Positions 8,696-17,443 of a stretch of 64,000 nucleotides of DNA are shown here, in pieces. Made by a program: the position numbers and the translations under genes. Below the pieces are notes generated by a model. That model saw nothing but the letters and a program-made list of their open reading frames with translations, had not been told where the DNA came from and did no database searches. The stretch is from Flavobacteriaceae bacterium UBA4166 (GTDB lineage Bacteria > Bacteroidota > Bacteroidia > Flavobacteriales > Flavobacteriaceae), in NCBI GenBank assembly GCA_002379985.1, contig DFVG01000010.1, positions 6,288-70,287 on the forward strand. Direction: 5' to 3'. Within the stretch, counting starts at the first letter, position 1, and each line of letters begins with the position of its first letter.

Positions 8696-9646
8696 CTATT
8701 TTTTAATAAGTCCGATTTCCACCAAACGCTGATGTAAGAACTCACCAGCCGTGATATCAGGATAAGCTTTCGGGTGGGCCTCATCGATACACGCTTCCAG
8801 ACAATTTAGCTTCATATCACTACGTGGGTGCATAAAGAAAGGTATACTATATCGTGGAGTGTCCCATTGCTCTTTTGGTGGGTTGACCACACGGTGAATC
8901 GTAGATCGCAGTTTGTTATTGGTATGACGCTCTAGCATATCACCCACGTTGATCACCAACTCATCCTCCGCGGGAATGGCATCGATCCATTCGCCATCCT
9001 TTCGCAATACTTGGAGTCCGCCTGTAGAAGCTCCCATTAATAAGGTGATCAAGTTAATATCGCCATGCGCACCGGCACGAACGGCGCCTTTGGGCTCTTC
9101 AGTGATAGGAGGGTAGTGGATGGGGCGCAGAATACTGTTCCCGTTTGAGGCCCAATGATCAAAATAGTGTTCATCGAGTCCGATATACAACGCCAAAGCC
9201 CGCAACACATAGATCCCGGTTTTTTCAAGCATTCTATACGCTTCCATTCCCGTATGGTTAAAGTCTTGCAGTTCTTCGACCTGAACATTTTCAGGATAGC
9301 TGTCCGGAAGGTTTGCATCCTCTTCAGGCTCTTGGCCAAAATGCCAAAATTCTTTGAGATCGCCTTCTTTTTTACCTTTGGCGTGTTCTTTTCCGAAGGA
9401 AACATAGCCGCGTTGGCCGCCTAGTCCTTCAATCTCATATTTCTTTTTAACTTCTACAGGAAGTGCAAAAAACGCTTTAATTTCTTTATATAGCTCTTCA
9501 ACCAAAGCATCGCTCAAGAAGTGATTTTTTAGGGATACAAACCCGATTTCTTCATAAGCGTTACCAATTTGATCTACAAATTGTTGTTTCCGTTTTGGAT
9601 CTTCCGAAAGAAAATCAGCTAAATCTACGCTTGGGATATTGTTCAT
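8696..9646 (-). CDS. 2-oxoglutarate/Fe(II) oxygenase, IPNS-like
   Basis: 316-residue non-haem iron dioxygenase of the isopenicillin N synthase/flavanone-hydroxylase family. N-terminal DIOX_N region (SVDLADFL, IGFVSLKNH) then the jelly roll with the iron triad His-x-Asp (HGDINLITLL) and distal His (STIHRVVNPP), and the co-substrate Arg in PRYSIPFF. Substrate unknown. First gene of the operon running through SUI1, nucleoside phosphorylase and the binding-like protein. Its upstream region holds a perfect -7 box on this strand. Confidence 0.92.
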   Translation of the reverse strand: MNNIPSVDLADFLSEDPKRKQQFVDQIGNAYEEIGFVSLKNHFLSDALVEELYKEIKAFFALPVEVKKKYEIEGLGGQRGYVSFGKEHAKGKKEGDLKEFWHFGQEPEEDANLPDSYPENVQVEELQDFNHTGMEAYRMLEKTGIYVLRALALYIGLDEHYFDHWASNGNSILRPIHYPPITEEPKGAVRAGAHGDINLITLLMGASTGGLQVLRKDGEWIDAIPAEDELVINVGDMLERHTNNKLRSTIHRVVNPPKEQWDTPRYSIPFFMHPRSDMKLNCLEACIDEAHPKAYPDITAGEFLHQRLVEIGLIKK

Positions 9647-9668
9647 AAGTATTCCGTTTAACAGGTTA

Positions 9669-9676
9669 CAAATATA
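9669..9676 (-). promoter_or_regulatory. -7 box for 2OG oxygenase operon
   Basis: TATATTTG on the minus strand, an exact TAnnTTTG match, 23 bp upstream of the ATG at 9646. No convincing -33 TTTG is placed 19-21 bp further upstream. Confidence 0.45.
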
Positions 9677-9743
9677 CCAAATATCCTCGGCACTTCCGAA
9701 GCGAAAAAAAACACAAAAATCATCATCAATACTTGATTTTTTC

Positions 9744-9751
9744 TACTTTTG
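9744..9751 (+). promoter_or_regulatory. -7 box for E1 dehydrogenase gene
   Basis: TACTTTTG, an exact TAnnTTTG match, 18 bp before the ATG at 9770. It overlaps the TTG at 9749 that would otherwise extend the protein, which supports the ATG start. The -33 element is weak. Confidence 0.45.
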
Positions 9752-9769
9752 AATAACTCAATTCAATTC

Positions 9770-11773
9770 ATGGAAACCCAGAAAACAACCACCCCTCCGT
9801 TTGATTATACAACTCACAATCTCGATACTGAAACACTTTTAAAACTTTATGAAGGCATGTTATTGCCACGTATGATCGAAGAGAAGATGTTGATCTTACT
9901 GCGACAAGGCAAGATCTCTAAATGGTTTAGTGGTATTGGGCAAGAAGCCATTGCTGTGGGCGTTACGGCTGCATTGCGTAAGGAAGAGTACATTTTACCC
10001 ATGCACCGAAATTTGGGTGTCTTTACCATGAGGGATATACCTCTATTTCGCTTGTTTGAACAATGGCAAGGAAAGTCCAACGGGTTTACAAAAGGGCGTG
10101 ATCGCAGCTTTCATTTTGGTACCCAAGAATACAACATCGTAGGCATGATCTCGCATTTGGGACCACAATTTGGTGTGGCCGACGGGATCGCACTGGGTAA
10201 TCTTCTCAAAGACAATAAGCAAGTTTGTGCTGTTTTCACTGGAGAAGGAGGGACGAGTGAAGGCGACATCCACGAAGCCCTCAATGTGGCATCGGTCTGG
10301 CAACTGCCGGTGCTTTTTTGTATCGAAAATAATGGGTACGGTCTATCAACACCTACCGAAGAACAGTATCGCTGTGAGCATTTGGCAGATCGTGCGCAAG
10401 GATATGGCATGGAATCACACATCATTGAAGGAAATAACATTGTTTCGGTCTATGGGCAAATCAATGCCCTTGTTGAAAGCATGCGTGAAAATCCGCGCCC
10501 TGTGTTGATAGAGTTCAAAACCTTTAGGATGCGTGGTCACGAAGAGGCAAGTGGTACTAAGTATGTTCCGCAAGATTTAATGGACTTCTGGGAAGCGAAA
10601 GATCCGGTGCTTAATTTTGAGCGGTATTTGATGTCGGAAGGAATTCTTTCTGAAACAAAAAATGAAACCTATAAAACCACCATCAAGAACGAAATTGACA
10701 AGAACTTGGAGATCGCTTTTGCCGCTCCGGAAATTATTCCTTCGTTGAGCGAGGAATTGTCGGACGTATTTGCTCCTTCCGAAGCCATAGACGTTCTACC
10801 GAATGAGACAACTACCGAATTACGATTGGTAGATGCTATTTCTGAAGGGTTACGACAATCCATGGGACGCCACGATAATTTGGTGATCATGGGACAGGAC
10901 ATCGCTGAGTATGGAGGGGTTTTCAAAATAACAGAAGGATTTGTGGAGCGCTTCGGAAAAGATCGTGTGCGAAACACTCCTATCTGTGAGTCGGCTATCG
11001 TTTCTGCAGCCATGGGGCTCTCCATAAATGATTATAAAGCTGTCATGGAAATGCAATTTGGTGATTTTGTGACTTCAGGTTTCAATCCAATTGTAAATTA
11101 TCTGGCAAAGAGCCACTATCGATGGAATCAAAAAGCAGATGTTGTGATCCGAATGCCCTGTGGAGCCGGCGTAGGAGCAGGCCCATTTCACAGTCAGACA
11201 AATGAAGCGTGGTTTACCCATACACCCGGACTCAAGGTTGTATATCCGGCATTTCCATACGACGCCAAAGGATTATTGGCGAGTGCCATTAACGATCCGA
11301 ATCCCGTGTTGTTCTTCGAGCACAAAGCATTATATCGCAGCATCCGACAAGAAGTTCCAACCGAATATTATACGCTTCCGCTTGGAAAAGCCGCACAGCT
11401 AAAAGAAGGAACCCAAATGAGCATCATCACGTACGGAGCAGGAGTTCATTGGGCGATGGAAGTACTAGACACCTTATCCATTTCCGTAGACCTTATTGAC
11501 CTTCGAACCTTGGCTCCTTTAGATACAGCCGCCATTTATCAATCAGTTCGAAAAACGAACAAAGTGCTCATTTTGCAAGAAGATTCTATGTTTGGAGGGG
11601 TGGCTTCTGATATCGCTTCCCTGATCGCAGAACACTGTTTTGAATCTTTGGATGCACCCGTTAAAAGAGTTGCTAGTTTAGAAACTCCTATACCCTTTGC
11701 GAAAGCTCTTGAAGAACAGTACCTTCCCAAAGAACGGTTAAAGAGGGCAATACAAGACCTTCTCGCTTATTAA
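9770..11773 (+). CDS. Fused alpha/beta E1 of 2-oxoacid dehydrogenase
   Basis: 667 residues; thiamine-diphosphate-dependent decarboxylase component, with E1 alpha (about 10-330) and E1 beta (about 350-667) in one chain, as is usual in Bacteroidota. The ThDP motif runs from GEGGTSEGD to ENNGYG. The beta half has GVFKITEGF, TPICESAIVSAAMG, GAGVGAGPFHSQ and the transketolase C domain (LIDLRTLAPLD, ILQEDSMFGG). Best fit is branched-chain 2-oxoisovalerate dehydrogenase rather than pyruvate dehydrogenase; substrate cannot be settled from sequence alone. E2 and E3 are not in the window. Stands alone with its own promoter. Confidence 0.92.
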   Translation: METQKTTTPPFDYTTHNLDTETLLKLYEGMLLPRMIEEKMLILLRQGKISKWFSGIGQEAIAVGVTAALRKEEYILPMHRNLGVFTMRDIPLFRLFEQWQGKSNGFTKGRDRSFHFGTQEYNIVGMISHLGPQFGVADGIALGNLLKDNKQVCAVFTGEGGTSEGDIHEALNVASVWQLPVLFCIENNGYGLSTPTEEQYRCEHLADRAQGYGMESHIIEGNNIVSVYGQINALVESMRENPRPVLIEFKTFRMRGHEEASGTKYVPQDLMDFWEAKDPVLNFERYLMSEGILSETKNETYKTTIKNEIDKNLEIAFAAPEIIPSLSEELSDVFAPSEAIDVLPNETTTELRLVDAISEGLRQSMGRHDNLVIMGQDIAEYGGVFKITEGFVERFGKDRVRNTPICESAIVSAAMGLSINDYKAVMEMQFGDFVTSGFNPIVNYLAKSHYRWNQKADVVIRMPCGAGVGAGPFHSQTNEAWFTHTPGLKVVYPAFPYDAKGLLASAINDPNPVLFFEHKALYRSIRQEVPTEYYTLPLGKAAQLKEGTQMSIITYGAGVHWAMEVLDTLSISVDLIDLRTLAPLDTAAIYQSVRKTNKVLILQEDSMFGGVASDIASLIAEHCFESLDAPVKRVASLETPIPFAKALEEQYLPKERLKRAIQDLLAY

Positions 11774-11783
11774 TCTTTTAACA

Positions 11784-11816
11784 TTTGCTGTTAAACTTCA
11801 CACAAACATAGTTTTG
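11784..11816 (+). promoter_or_regulatory. Strong Bacteroidota promoter, DUF1328 operon
   Basis: TTTG (11784-11787), 21-bp spacer, then TAGTTTTG (11809-11816), exact in both boxes. Predicted start of transcription near 11823, giving a leader of about 45 nt before the ATG at 11870. A second, weaker TACTTTAG lies at 11834. Confidence 0.6.
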
Positions 11817-11869
11817 CAGGGACGTTTTTGATGTACTTTAGAGTCACTAATCATTAAAAACAAGAAACT

Positions 11870-12031
11870 ATGTTACGCTGGATTATTATTTTTCTGATCA
11901 TCGCTCTTGTAGCAGCGGTATTTGGTTTCGGTGGAATCGCAGAAGGTGCTACCGACATCGCACAAATTATTTTTTACATCTTCATAGTACTATTGGTACT
12001 GTCATTGCTATCTAGATTATTCAGAAGATAG
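11870..12031 (+). CDS. DUF1328 (YtjA) small membrane protein
   Basis: 53 residues: MLRWIIIFLIIALVAAVFGF, GGIAEGATDIAQ, then IIFYIFIVLLVLSLLSRLF. This is the two-helix DUF1328/YtjA pattern with the conserved GFGGIA turn and a basic C-terminus. Function unknown; often found among stress- or envelope-associated genes. A consensus promoter lies just upstream and two envelope lipoproteins follow (33 bp gap), so the three may be one operon. Confidence 0.9.
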   Translation: MLRWIIIFLIIALVAAVFGFGGIAEGATDIAQIIFYIFIVLLVLSLLSRLFRR

Positions 12032-12064
12032 AAACAAAAGAACACTTAATCTAAACCAACACTT

Positions 12065-12544
12065 ATGAAAAAAATACTTGCAGTTGTACTGTTGGCATTT
12101 GTAGCTTTTGGCTGCGGTACCCCAAAAACAGTAAAAGAATCAAAAAAAGTAATTAAAGGATATTGGAACCTCACGAACATCTCATACAGTGAATCAGGAA
12201 CCTATAATGTAACGCTATTGAACGATACTTCTAAAGAATGTTTTGAAGGAAGTACGTGGCGATTTATTCCCAACAATAACACGGGAATATACACTGTCAA
12301 TAACGGAAACTGTCCAACCGGGGATCGAAATTTTATTTTTACCATCCAAGAGATCGATGCGAATACGGGACTTTACGATTTCTTATTGAAACCTACGATC
12401 AAGCGAGGAAAACCTGATGATTCTATTGGTTTCCGTTTAAGTCTTACCCAACTAACTGAAAATTCAATGCGTTGGGAGCAGACCGTTTCTGTAGATGGAT
12501 CCCCTTTTACTATTTATATGAACTTTTCTAAAATTGAAGAATAA
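12065..12544 (+). CDS. Lipocalin-like lipoprotein
   Basis: 159-residue lipoprotein (signal MKKILAVVLLAFVAFGC, lipobox Cys17). The mature part begins with a GYWNLTNISY strand and ends MRWEQTVSVDG, the pattern of Bacteroidota lipocalin-like domains, which bind small hydrophobic ligands or act structurally. Its stop TAA shares one base with the ATG of the OmpA-family gene, so the two are translationally coupled and probably work together at the outer membrane. Confidence 0.75.
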   Translation: MKKILAVVLLAFVAFGCGTPKTVKESKKVIKGYWNLTNISYSESGTYNVTLLNDTSKECFEGSTWRFIPNNNTGIYTVNNGNCPTGDRNFIFTIQEIDANTGLYDFLLKPTIKRGKPDDSIGFRLSLTQLTENSMRWEQTVSVDGSPFTIYMNFSKIEE

Positions 12545-13254
12545 TGAAAACCTTTTTTAAGAATATATTTATAGTTGCTCTTGCATTGGTATTCACAGCG
12601 AGTTTTGTGAGTTGTGAGGCAACACGAAATGCGAACAATAAGCAAAAAGGCGCTGTAATCGGTGCAGCGGGTGGTGCTATTTTAGGTGCCATTATTGGTA
12701 ATAACGTCGGAAAAGGCGGAAATGGCGAAATCGGTGCGGTCATCGGTGGAGTCGTTGGAGGTACTGCCGGTGTCATTATTGGTGATAAAATGGACAAACA
12801 AGCTCAGAAAATTGAGCAAGAAATTCCTGGAGCTCAAGTTGAGCGAGTGGATGACGGAATTGTCGTAACTTTTGATGAAAATAGTGGTGTTTATTTTGAC
12901 ACGAACAAGTATAACATCAATGCCGCTTCGCAAGAAACACTAAATAAATTGGCAGCCGTTTTAGTAGAATATCCGGATACAGATGTGCTAGTGGTAGGAC
13001 ATACCGATAGCACGGGTACGGATGCCTATAATATGGAGCTTTCGAAAAACCGCGCCTATGCAGTGACCAATTATTTTACGCAGAATCGCGGACTAAGTTC
13101 TGGGCGTTTTACCACAAATTGGTACGGAGAGCAGAGTCCGATTGCAGATAACAATACTGCTGAAGGACGCGCGCAAAACCGTCGTGTAAATATTGCCATC
13201 TTGCCAAACGATAAAATGGTACAAGATGCTGAAAGAGAAGCAAGCGGAAACTAA
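12544..13254 (+). CDS. OmpA-family lipoprotein with glycine zipper
   Basis: 236 residues. Lipoprotein signal (ASFVSC), then a glycine-zipper stretch (GAVIGAAGGAILGAIIG ... GAVIGGVVGGTAG, about 36-80) able to insert in or oligomerise at the membrane, then an OmpA_C peptidoglycan-binding domain (FDENSGVYFDTNKYNI, VVGHTDSTG, LSKNRAYAV, AQNRRVNIAI). Tethers the outer membrane to peptidoglycan; YiaD is the closest general model. Coupled to the upstream lipocalin-like gene and followed by a terminator. Confidence 0.92.
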   Translation: MKTFFKNIFIVALALVFTASFVSCEATRNANNKQKGAVIGAAGGAILGAIIGNNVGKGGNGEIGAVIGGVVGGTAGVIIGDKMDKQAQKIEQEIPGAQVERVDDGIVVTFDENSGVYFDTNKYNINAASQETLNKLAAVLVEYPDTDVLVVGHTDSTGTDAYNMELSKNRAYAVTNYFTQNRGLSSGRFTTNWYGEQSPIADNNTAEGRAQNRRVNIAILPNDKMVQDAEREASGN

Positions 13255-13273
13255 TTATTTCTGAAGCAATTAT

Positions 13274-13308
13274 TAAAAACCTGCCTTCCTGTAAAGGCGG
13301 GTTTTTTT
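13274..13308 (+). terminator. Rho-independent terminator
   Basis: Stem AACCTGCCTT / AAGGCGGGTT with a 6-nt loop and a seven-T run. Closes the DUF1328-lipocalin-OmpA unit and separates it from the polyketide operon. Confidence 0.85.
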
Positions 13309-13332
13309 ATTGATATATTTACAGCAACGCCT

Positions 13333-14451
13333 ATGAAATCATACGAACTTATCATTATTGGAGGAGGCCTAGCCGGATTGTGCTGTGCAATTCATCTCGC
13401 TAAAGAAGGTAAGAGCGTTGTTGTTATTGAAAAAGAGTCGTTTCCGCATCACAAGGTCTGTGGCGAATATGTTTCTAATGAGGTTGTTGGCTATCTGAAT
13501 GCCCTCGGAATTGACCCATACCACCACGGAGCTGTGGCTATCAACGAATTGGAATGGTCCACAGTAGATGGCAAGAACGTATGTGTTGAACTACCCTTGG
13601 GAGGCTTCGGAATGAGCCGCTTTGCGCTGGATCACCTTCTGTTTCAGAAGGCATCATCGTTTTGCGAAGTTGTTCAAGAAACAGTGACAGAGGTTTCTTT
13701 TCACGACAATATTTTTACCGTTGAAACACAGACGGGAACTCATTTTCAAGCGCCTATTGTTGTAGGTGCCTTCGGAAAGCGTTCGTTGTTAGATAAAAAA
13801 TTAGAACGAAAATTCATCAATGAAAGAACCGCTTGGATGGCCGTAAAAGGACATTATGAATACGATTATCCTGTAAATCGTGTCGGACTCCATACTTTTG
13901 ATGGTGGATACTGTGGCCTATCCAAAACAGAATCCGGCAGTGTAAATGCCTGTTATTTGGCAACAGTGCCTTCGTTTAAAAACGCCGGAAGCTTGGAAGC
14001 CCACCGCAAAACCGTGGTGAGCAGCAATCCAATTTTAAAAGAGTTTTTTGCAAAAGCAAAGCCGCTTTTCGACGCTCCTCTAACGATCAGTCAGATTTCC
14101 TTTGCATCAAAGCCCCCTGTTGAAAATCACATATTTATGGTAGGCGATAGTGCGGGGCTCATCCATCCATTATGTGGCAACGGCATGGCGATGGCCATCC
14201 ACGGCGCGAAGATATTTTGTGAATTATACCTCCAAGCGTCAAAGGAGGAACCTCTCAACAGAGCAGACCTAGAACGTGCGTATGAAAAGCAATGGAGCGC
14301 TACCTTTTCAAACCGACTCCGAGTCGGGAGTTGGGTTCAAGAAATTTTAATGCGACCTGGTTGGGCTTCCATAGGATATCAAGTAGTCCGGAAAGCCCCG
14401 ATGTTACTGAAAAAAATAATTCAACAGACCCATGGGCAACCTATAGCATAA
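13333..14451 (+). CDS. FAD-dependent oxygenase of type III PKS operon
   Basis: 372-residue flavoprotein of the PHBH/geranylgeranyl-reductase-like fold. Rossmann GGGLAG (10-15), HHKVCGEYVS (39-48, typical of this branch), and the second FAD motif VGDSAGLIHPLCGNGMAMA (270-288). In the known SrsABC phenolic-lipid pathway a flavin hydroxylase acts on the methylated resorcinol; the same gene trio (FAD enzyme, methyltransferase, type III PKS) is adjacent here, so a tailoring hydroxylase is the working assignment. A reductase acting on lipid double bonds is the alternative. First gene of the operon: preceded by a terminator and by TATATTTA at 13314. Its TAA overlaps the next ATG by one base. Confidence 0.82.
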   Translation: MKSYELIIIGGGLAGLCCAIHLAKEGKSVVVIEKESFPHHKVCGEYVSNEVVGYLNALGIDPYHHGAVAINELEWSTVDGKNVCVELPLGGFGMSRFALDHLLFQKASSFCEVVQETVTEVSFHDNIFTVETQTGTHFQAPIVVGAFGKRSLLDKKLERKFINERTAWMAVKGHYEYDYPVNRVGLHTFDGGYCGLSKTESGSVNACYLATVPSFKNAGSLEAHRKTVVSSNPILKEFFAKAKPLFDAPLTISQISFASKPPVENHIFMVGDSAGLIHPLCGNGMAMAIHGAKIFCELYLQASKEEPLNRADLERAYEKQWSATFSNRLRVGSWVQEILMRPGWASIGYQVVRKAPMLLKKIIQQTHGQPIA

Positions 14452-15161
14452 TGGTTCAGTTTTCTTCAACATATCGTTCTAAAGAGACCGAAATCATGGA
14501 TGATTTTGACCTACAGGGTGCCGAAATGCAACAATTACTCACTGATCTTAAAACAGTGAATTGTTATCTGGGTGGGAATACTGTGACGCTTTCAGGAATA
14601 GAACTGCTTCTAAAAGACATTCCTGCCACAACATCTATCACAATAGCAGATATAGGCTGCGGAGATGGGGAAATGTTGCGGCAATGTGCACGTTATTTTC
14701 AGAAGAAAAAAATAGCAGTCCACTGTCTGGGGATCGATGCGAATGCGCATATTTTAGAAGAAGCTGCCATTCGTTCTACTGAATTTCAAAACATTACGTA
14801 TCACAAAATTGACGTATTTTCCCAAGAGGCTACTATTCCGCCATTTGACATCGCGTGCTGCACCTTGTTCTTGCACCACTTTAAAAACGATCAGATTATC
14901 ACCTTGTTGAATCGATTGTCGCAAACTGCGAGACTAGGCGTAGTGGTCAATGATCTTGCGAGAAATCGTTGGGCATTTCAATTGTTTAAAATTTTTGGTT
15001 GGCTATTTTTGAAAAGTAAGATCGCAAAACACGACGGATTGGTTTCCGTAGCTCGAGGATTTAAGAAGCGAGAGCTGAAGGCCATGAGCAAACAAATTGA
15101 AGGGACACATCAAATTAAATTAAAATGGGCCTTCAGATATCAATGGATAATTAAAAAATAA
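14451..15161 (+). CDS. SAM methyltransferase of type III PKS operon
   Basis: 236 residues from the ATG that overlaps the previous stop (TAATG); a longer frame reads back into the oxygenase. Class I Rossmann methyltransferase with motif I IADIGCGDGEML (65-76), motif II GIDANAHIL and motif IV FDIACCTLFLHHF. Likely O- or C-methylates the polyketide product, as SrsB does; the position is unknown. The C-terminal region is hydrophobic and basic (FKIFGWLFLKSKIAKH), which fits a lipid-like substrate. Shares one base with the PKS start. Confidence 0.85.
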   Translation: MVQFSSTYRSKETEIMDDFDLQGAEMQQLLTDLKTVNCYLGGNTVTLSGIELLLKDIPATTSITIADIGCGDGEMLRQCARYFQKKKIAVHCLGIDANAHILEEAAIRSTEFQNITYHKIDVFSQEATIPPFDIACCTLFLHHFKNDQIITLLNRLSQTARLGVVVNDLARNRWAFQLFKIFGWLFLKSKIAKHDGLVSVARGFKKRELKAMSKQIEGTHQIKLKWAFRYQWIIKK

Positions 15162-16213
15162 TGAGCGTACACATTCCTGCTGTAGCAAAACAACTACCTC
15201 CTTTTACGAGGAACACCTCCGAAATTTTGCCCTTCGTTGAGACTTGGATGGAAGGACAAGACAATCGATTCAAACGAAAAGTGCTAAAAATCTTTGAAGG
15301 AGCAGGGGTCGATCGACGTTATTCCATCATGGACGCTCCAGATGTTTTTGAACATACTTCCTTTGAGGCTCGAAACGATGCGTACGTAGCGGCAATGAAG
15401 ACCCTAGGGAAACAATCTTTGGAAAAAGCATTACAAAAAGCAGCTTGGAGCCCGAAGGAGGTAGATTTCATTATTACCGTAAGTTGCACGGGAATTATGA
15501 TTCCTTCCGTAGATGCGTATTTGATCAATGAGCTGGACATGCGAGAAGATATCGTAAGACTTCCAGTGACCGAGATGGGCTGTGCTGCGGGAATTTCAGG
15601 AATGATCTACGCCTATCAATTCCTCAAAGCAAATCCCGGCAAACGCGCCGCCGTGATCGCCTTAGAATCACCCACAGCAACATTTCAATGGGATGATTAT
15701 TCTATGGTAAACATTGTAAGCGCTGCGATTTTTGGGGATGGTGCGGCCTGTGTGTTATTGTCTTCGGAAGAAGAAGCACCCGGTCCTAAAATTCTCGATG
15801 AAGGTATGTACCACTTTTACGATGCTACACACATGATGGGGTTTAAATTGGTGAATAGCGGACTCCAAATGATCTTGGATAAATCGGTTCCTGAAACTAT
15901 TTCATCGCATTTTCCAAAGATCATACACCCGTTTTTAGAGCGGAATCATAGAACAATAGAAGATATAGATCATTTGATCTTTCATCCCGGCGGAAAAAAA
16001 ATCGTTCAAACCGTTGAAGACCTCTTCGGAAGCCTTGGAAAGAACATTGACGACACTAAGGCCGTCCTCAAAGAGTACGGAAACATGAGTAGTGCAACTG
16101 TACTCTATGTGCTCGAGCGATTTATGGAACGTGATCTTGAGAAAGGAAGCTTAGGACTTATGCTGAGTTTTGGTCCCGGTTTTTCAGCGCAACGTATTTT
16201 ATTAGAGTTTTGA
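15161..16213 (+). CDS. Type III polyketide synthase
   Basis: 350 residues, usual length for chalcone/stilbene-synthase-fold enzymes. The catalytic triad is complete: Cys141 (TEMGCAAG), His275 (IFHPGG) and Asn308 (YGNMSSATV). C-terminal GFGPG-type loop appears as SFGPGFS (336-342). Such enzymes condense a starter acyl thioester with malonyl-CoA to resorcinols, pyrones or phloroglucinols. The dedicated ketosynthase, dehydratase, enoyl reductase and ACP downstream suggest a fatty-acyl starter made in cis, hence an alkylresorcinol or alkylpyrone. I know of no characterised product for this gene set. Coupled to the methyltransferase by a one-base overlap; 1 bp before the SDR. Confidence 0.93.
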   Translation: MSVHIPAVAKQLPPFTRNTSEILPFVETWMEGQDNRFKRKVLKIFEGAGVDRRYSIMDAPDVFEHTSFEARNDAYVAAMKTLGKQSLEKALQKAAWSPKEVDFIITVSCTGIMIPSVDAYLINELDMREDIVRLPVTEMGCAAGISGMIYAYQFLKANPGKRAAVIALESPTATFQWDDYSMVNIVSAAIFGDGAACVLLSSEEEAPGPKILDEGMYHFYDATHMMGFKLVNSGLQMILDKSVPETISSHFPKIIHPFLERNHRTIEDIDHLIFHPGGKKIVQTVEDLFGSLGKNIDDTKAVLKEYGNMSSATVLYVLERFMERDLEKGSLGLMLSFGPGFSAQRILLEF

Positions 16214-16214
16214 T

Positions 16215-16994
16215 ATGGAGCAGCAACAGATAAAAAATAAATGGGCGTTAATCCTCGGTGGCAGTAGCGGACTCGGTTGGGCGTCTGCCGTGCAACTCGC
16301 CAAAGACGGATTTCATATGTGCATTGTCCATCGTACGCGAAGAAGCGCGCTACCAGACTTCGAAAAACGTGCAAATTCGTTGAAAGAATACGGTGTTGAG
16401 GTCAAACTTTTTAATAGCAATGCACTTCAAAAAGAAACCCTAGATACGGTACTTACGGAAATTCCGAAGCAATCATTAAGCGTCCTCATTCACAGCATCG
16501 CCAAAGGGAGCTTAAAAACCATGCGTCCTTCAGATACTTCTTCATTACGTCTAGAGGATATCAATATTACCTTACATGCCATGGCCACTAGTTGGTATCA
16601 ATGGACACAGGCCGCAATCACCAAAGAGGTATTTGCAGCAACCGCCTGCAATATGGCGTTTACCAGTGAAGGCAATACAAAAGTTTGGCCGGGATACGGA
16701 GCGGTTTCGGCAGCAAAGGCAACGCTAGAAGCATTGATGCGACAAATGGCGGTGGAATTTGCACCCTTGGGAATGCGCACAAATTGTATTCAGGCAGGAA
16801 CTACAGAAACTCCTTCTTTTTATATGATACCCGGAAGCGAACAATTGGCCCAAATGGCACAAAAAAGAAACCCTTTTAACCGACTTACCACTCCTGAAGA
16901 TATTGGAAACGTCGTTTCGTTACTTTGTTCTGATAAAGCAGAATGGATCAACGGAACGGTAGTTGTTGCGGATGGCGGTGAACATTTGAGGTAA
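16215..16994 (+). CDS. SDR enoyl-ACP reductase-like
   Basis: 259-residue short-chain dehydrogenase. Nucleotide loop GGSSGLG (15-21). The active site reads Y-x6-K (YGAVSAAK), the spacing of FabI/FabL enoyl reductases, not the Y-x3-K of classical SDRs; the following KATLEALMRQMAVEFAP is FabL-like. So it probably reduces an enoyl-ACP made by the neighbouring ketosynthase and dehydratase. A ketoreductase (FabG) is missing from the operon and would have to come from housekeeping metabolism, unless this enzyme is the ketoreductase. Stop overlaps the next ATG (TAATG). Confidence 0.82.
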   Translation: MEQQQIKNKWALILGGSSGLGWASAVQLAKDGFHMCIVHRTRRSALPDFEKRANSLKEYGVEVKLFNSNALQKETLDTVLTEIPKQSLSVLIHSIAKGSLKTMRPSDTSSLRLEDINITLHAMATSWYQWTQAAITKEVFAATACNMAFTSEGNTKVWPGYGAVSAAKATLEALMRQMAVEFAPLGMRTNCIQAGTTETPSFYMIPGSEQLAQMAQKRNPFNRLTTPEDIGNVVSLLCSDKAEWINGTVVVADGGEHLR

Positions 16995-17443
16995 TGAAAA
17001 AAGACTTGCAATACATAGTCAATCACTTACCCTATAAGGCACCCTTTCTATTTGTTGATGAATTGACACAGGTAGATGAGAATGGAGCCTCGGGACATTA
17101 TACTTTTTCTGAAGATTCAGAATTTTACCAAGGCCACTTTCCTGATCATCCCATCACTCCGGGCGTTCTATTGACAGAATGTATGGCGCAAATAGGCCTC
17201 GTAAGTTTGGGTATTTTTTTGCTTTCTTCGGAAGAAGTAGAAGAGCAGACTTCCGTAGCTCTAAGCGAAACAAACATTGAGTTTTTAAAAGGAGTAAATC
17301 CCGGAGAAACAGTTTACGTACAATCGGAAAAAATCTATTTCCGCTTCGGAAAGCTTAAATGTAAGGTGCGAATGACCAATGCAAAAGATGAATTAGTTTG
17401 CAAAGGAATTATAAGTGGAATGGTATTTCAGAAGAAGACATGA
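16994..17443 (+). CDS. FabZ-like 3-hydroxyacyl-ACP dehydratase
   Basis: 149-residue hotdog-fold dehydratase. LPYKAPFLFVDEL near the N-terminus and GHFPDHPITPGVLLTECMAQ (about 48-67) contain the catalytic His (GHFP) and Glu (LTECMAQ) of FabA/FabZ. Second FabZ-type gene by type, presumably specialised for the polyketide operon rather than general fatty acid synthesis. Its last codons overlap the ketosynthase start by 4 bp (ATGA). Confidence 0.88.
   Translation: MKKDLQYIVNHLPYKAPFLFVDELTQVDENGASGHYTFSEDSEFYQGHFPDHPITPGVLLTECMAQIGLVSLGIFLLSSEEVEEQTSVALSETNIEFLKGVNPGETVYVQSEKIYFRFGKLKCKVRMTNAKDELVCKGIISGMVFQKKT

Noticed and set aside
10111..10440. Long minus-strand frames inside the E1 gene
   Set aside because: Shadows of a well-conserved coding sequence with low-quality composition.
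15161..16213. Reading the type III PKS as FabH or HMG-CoA synthase
   Set aside because: Length, GFGPG-like loop and triad spacing fit the chalcone-synthase fold better.
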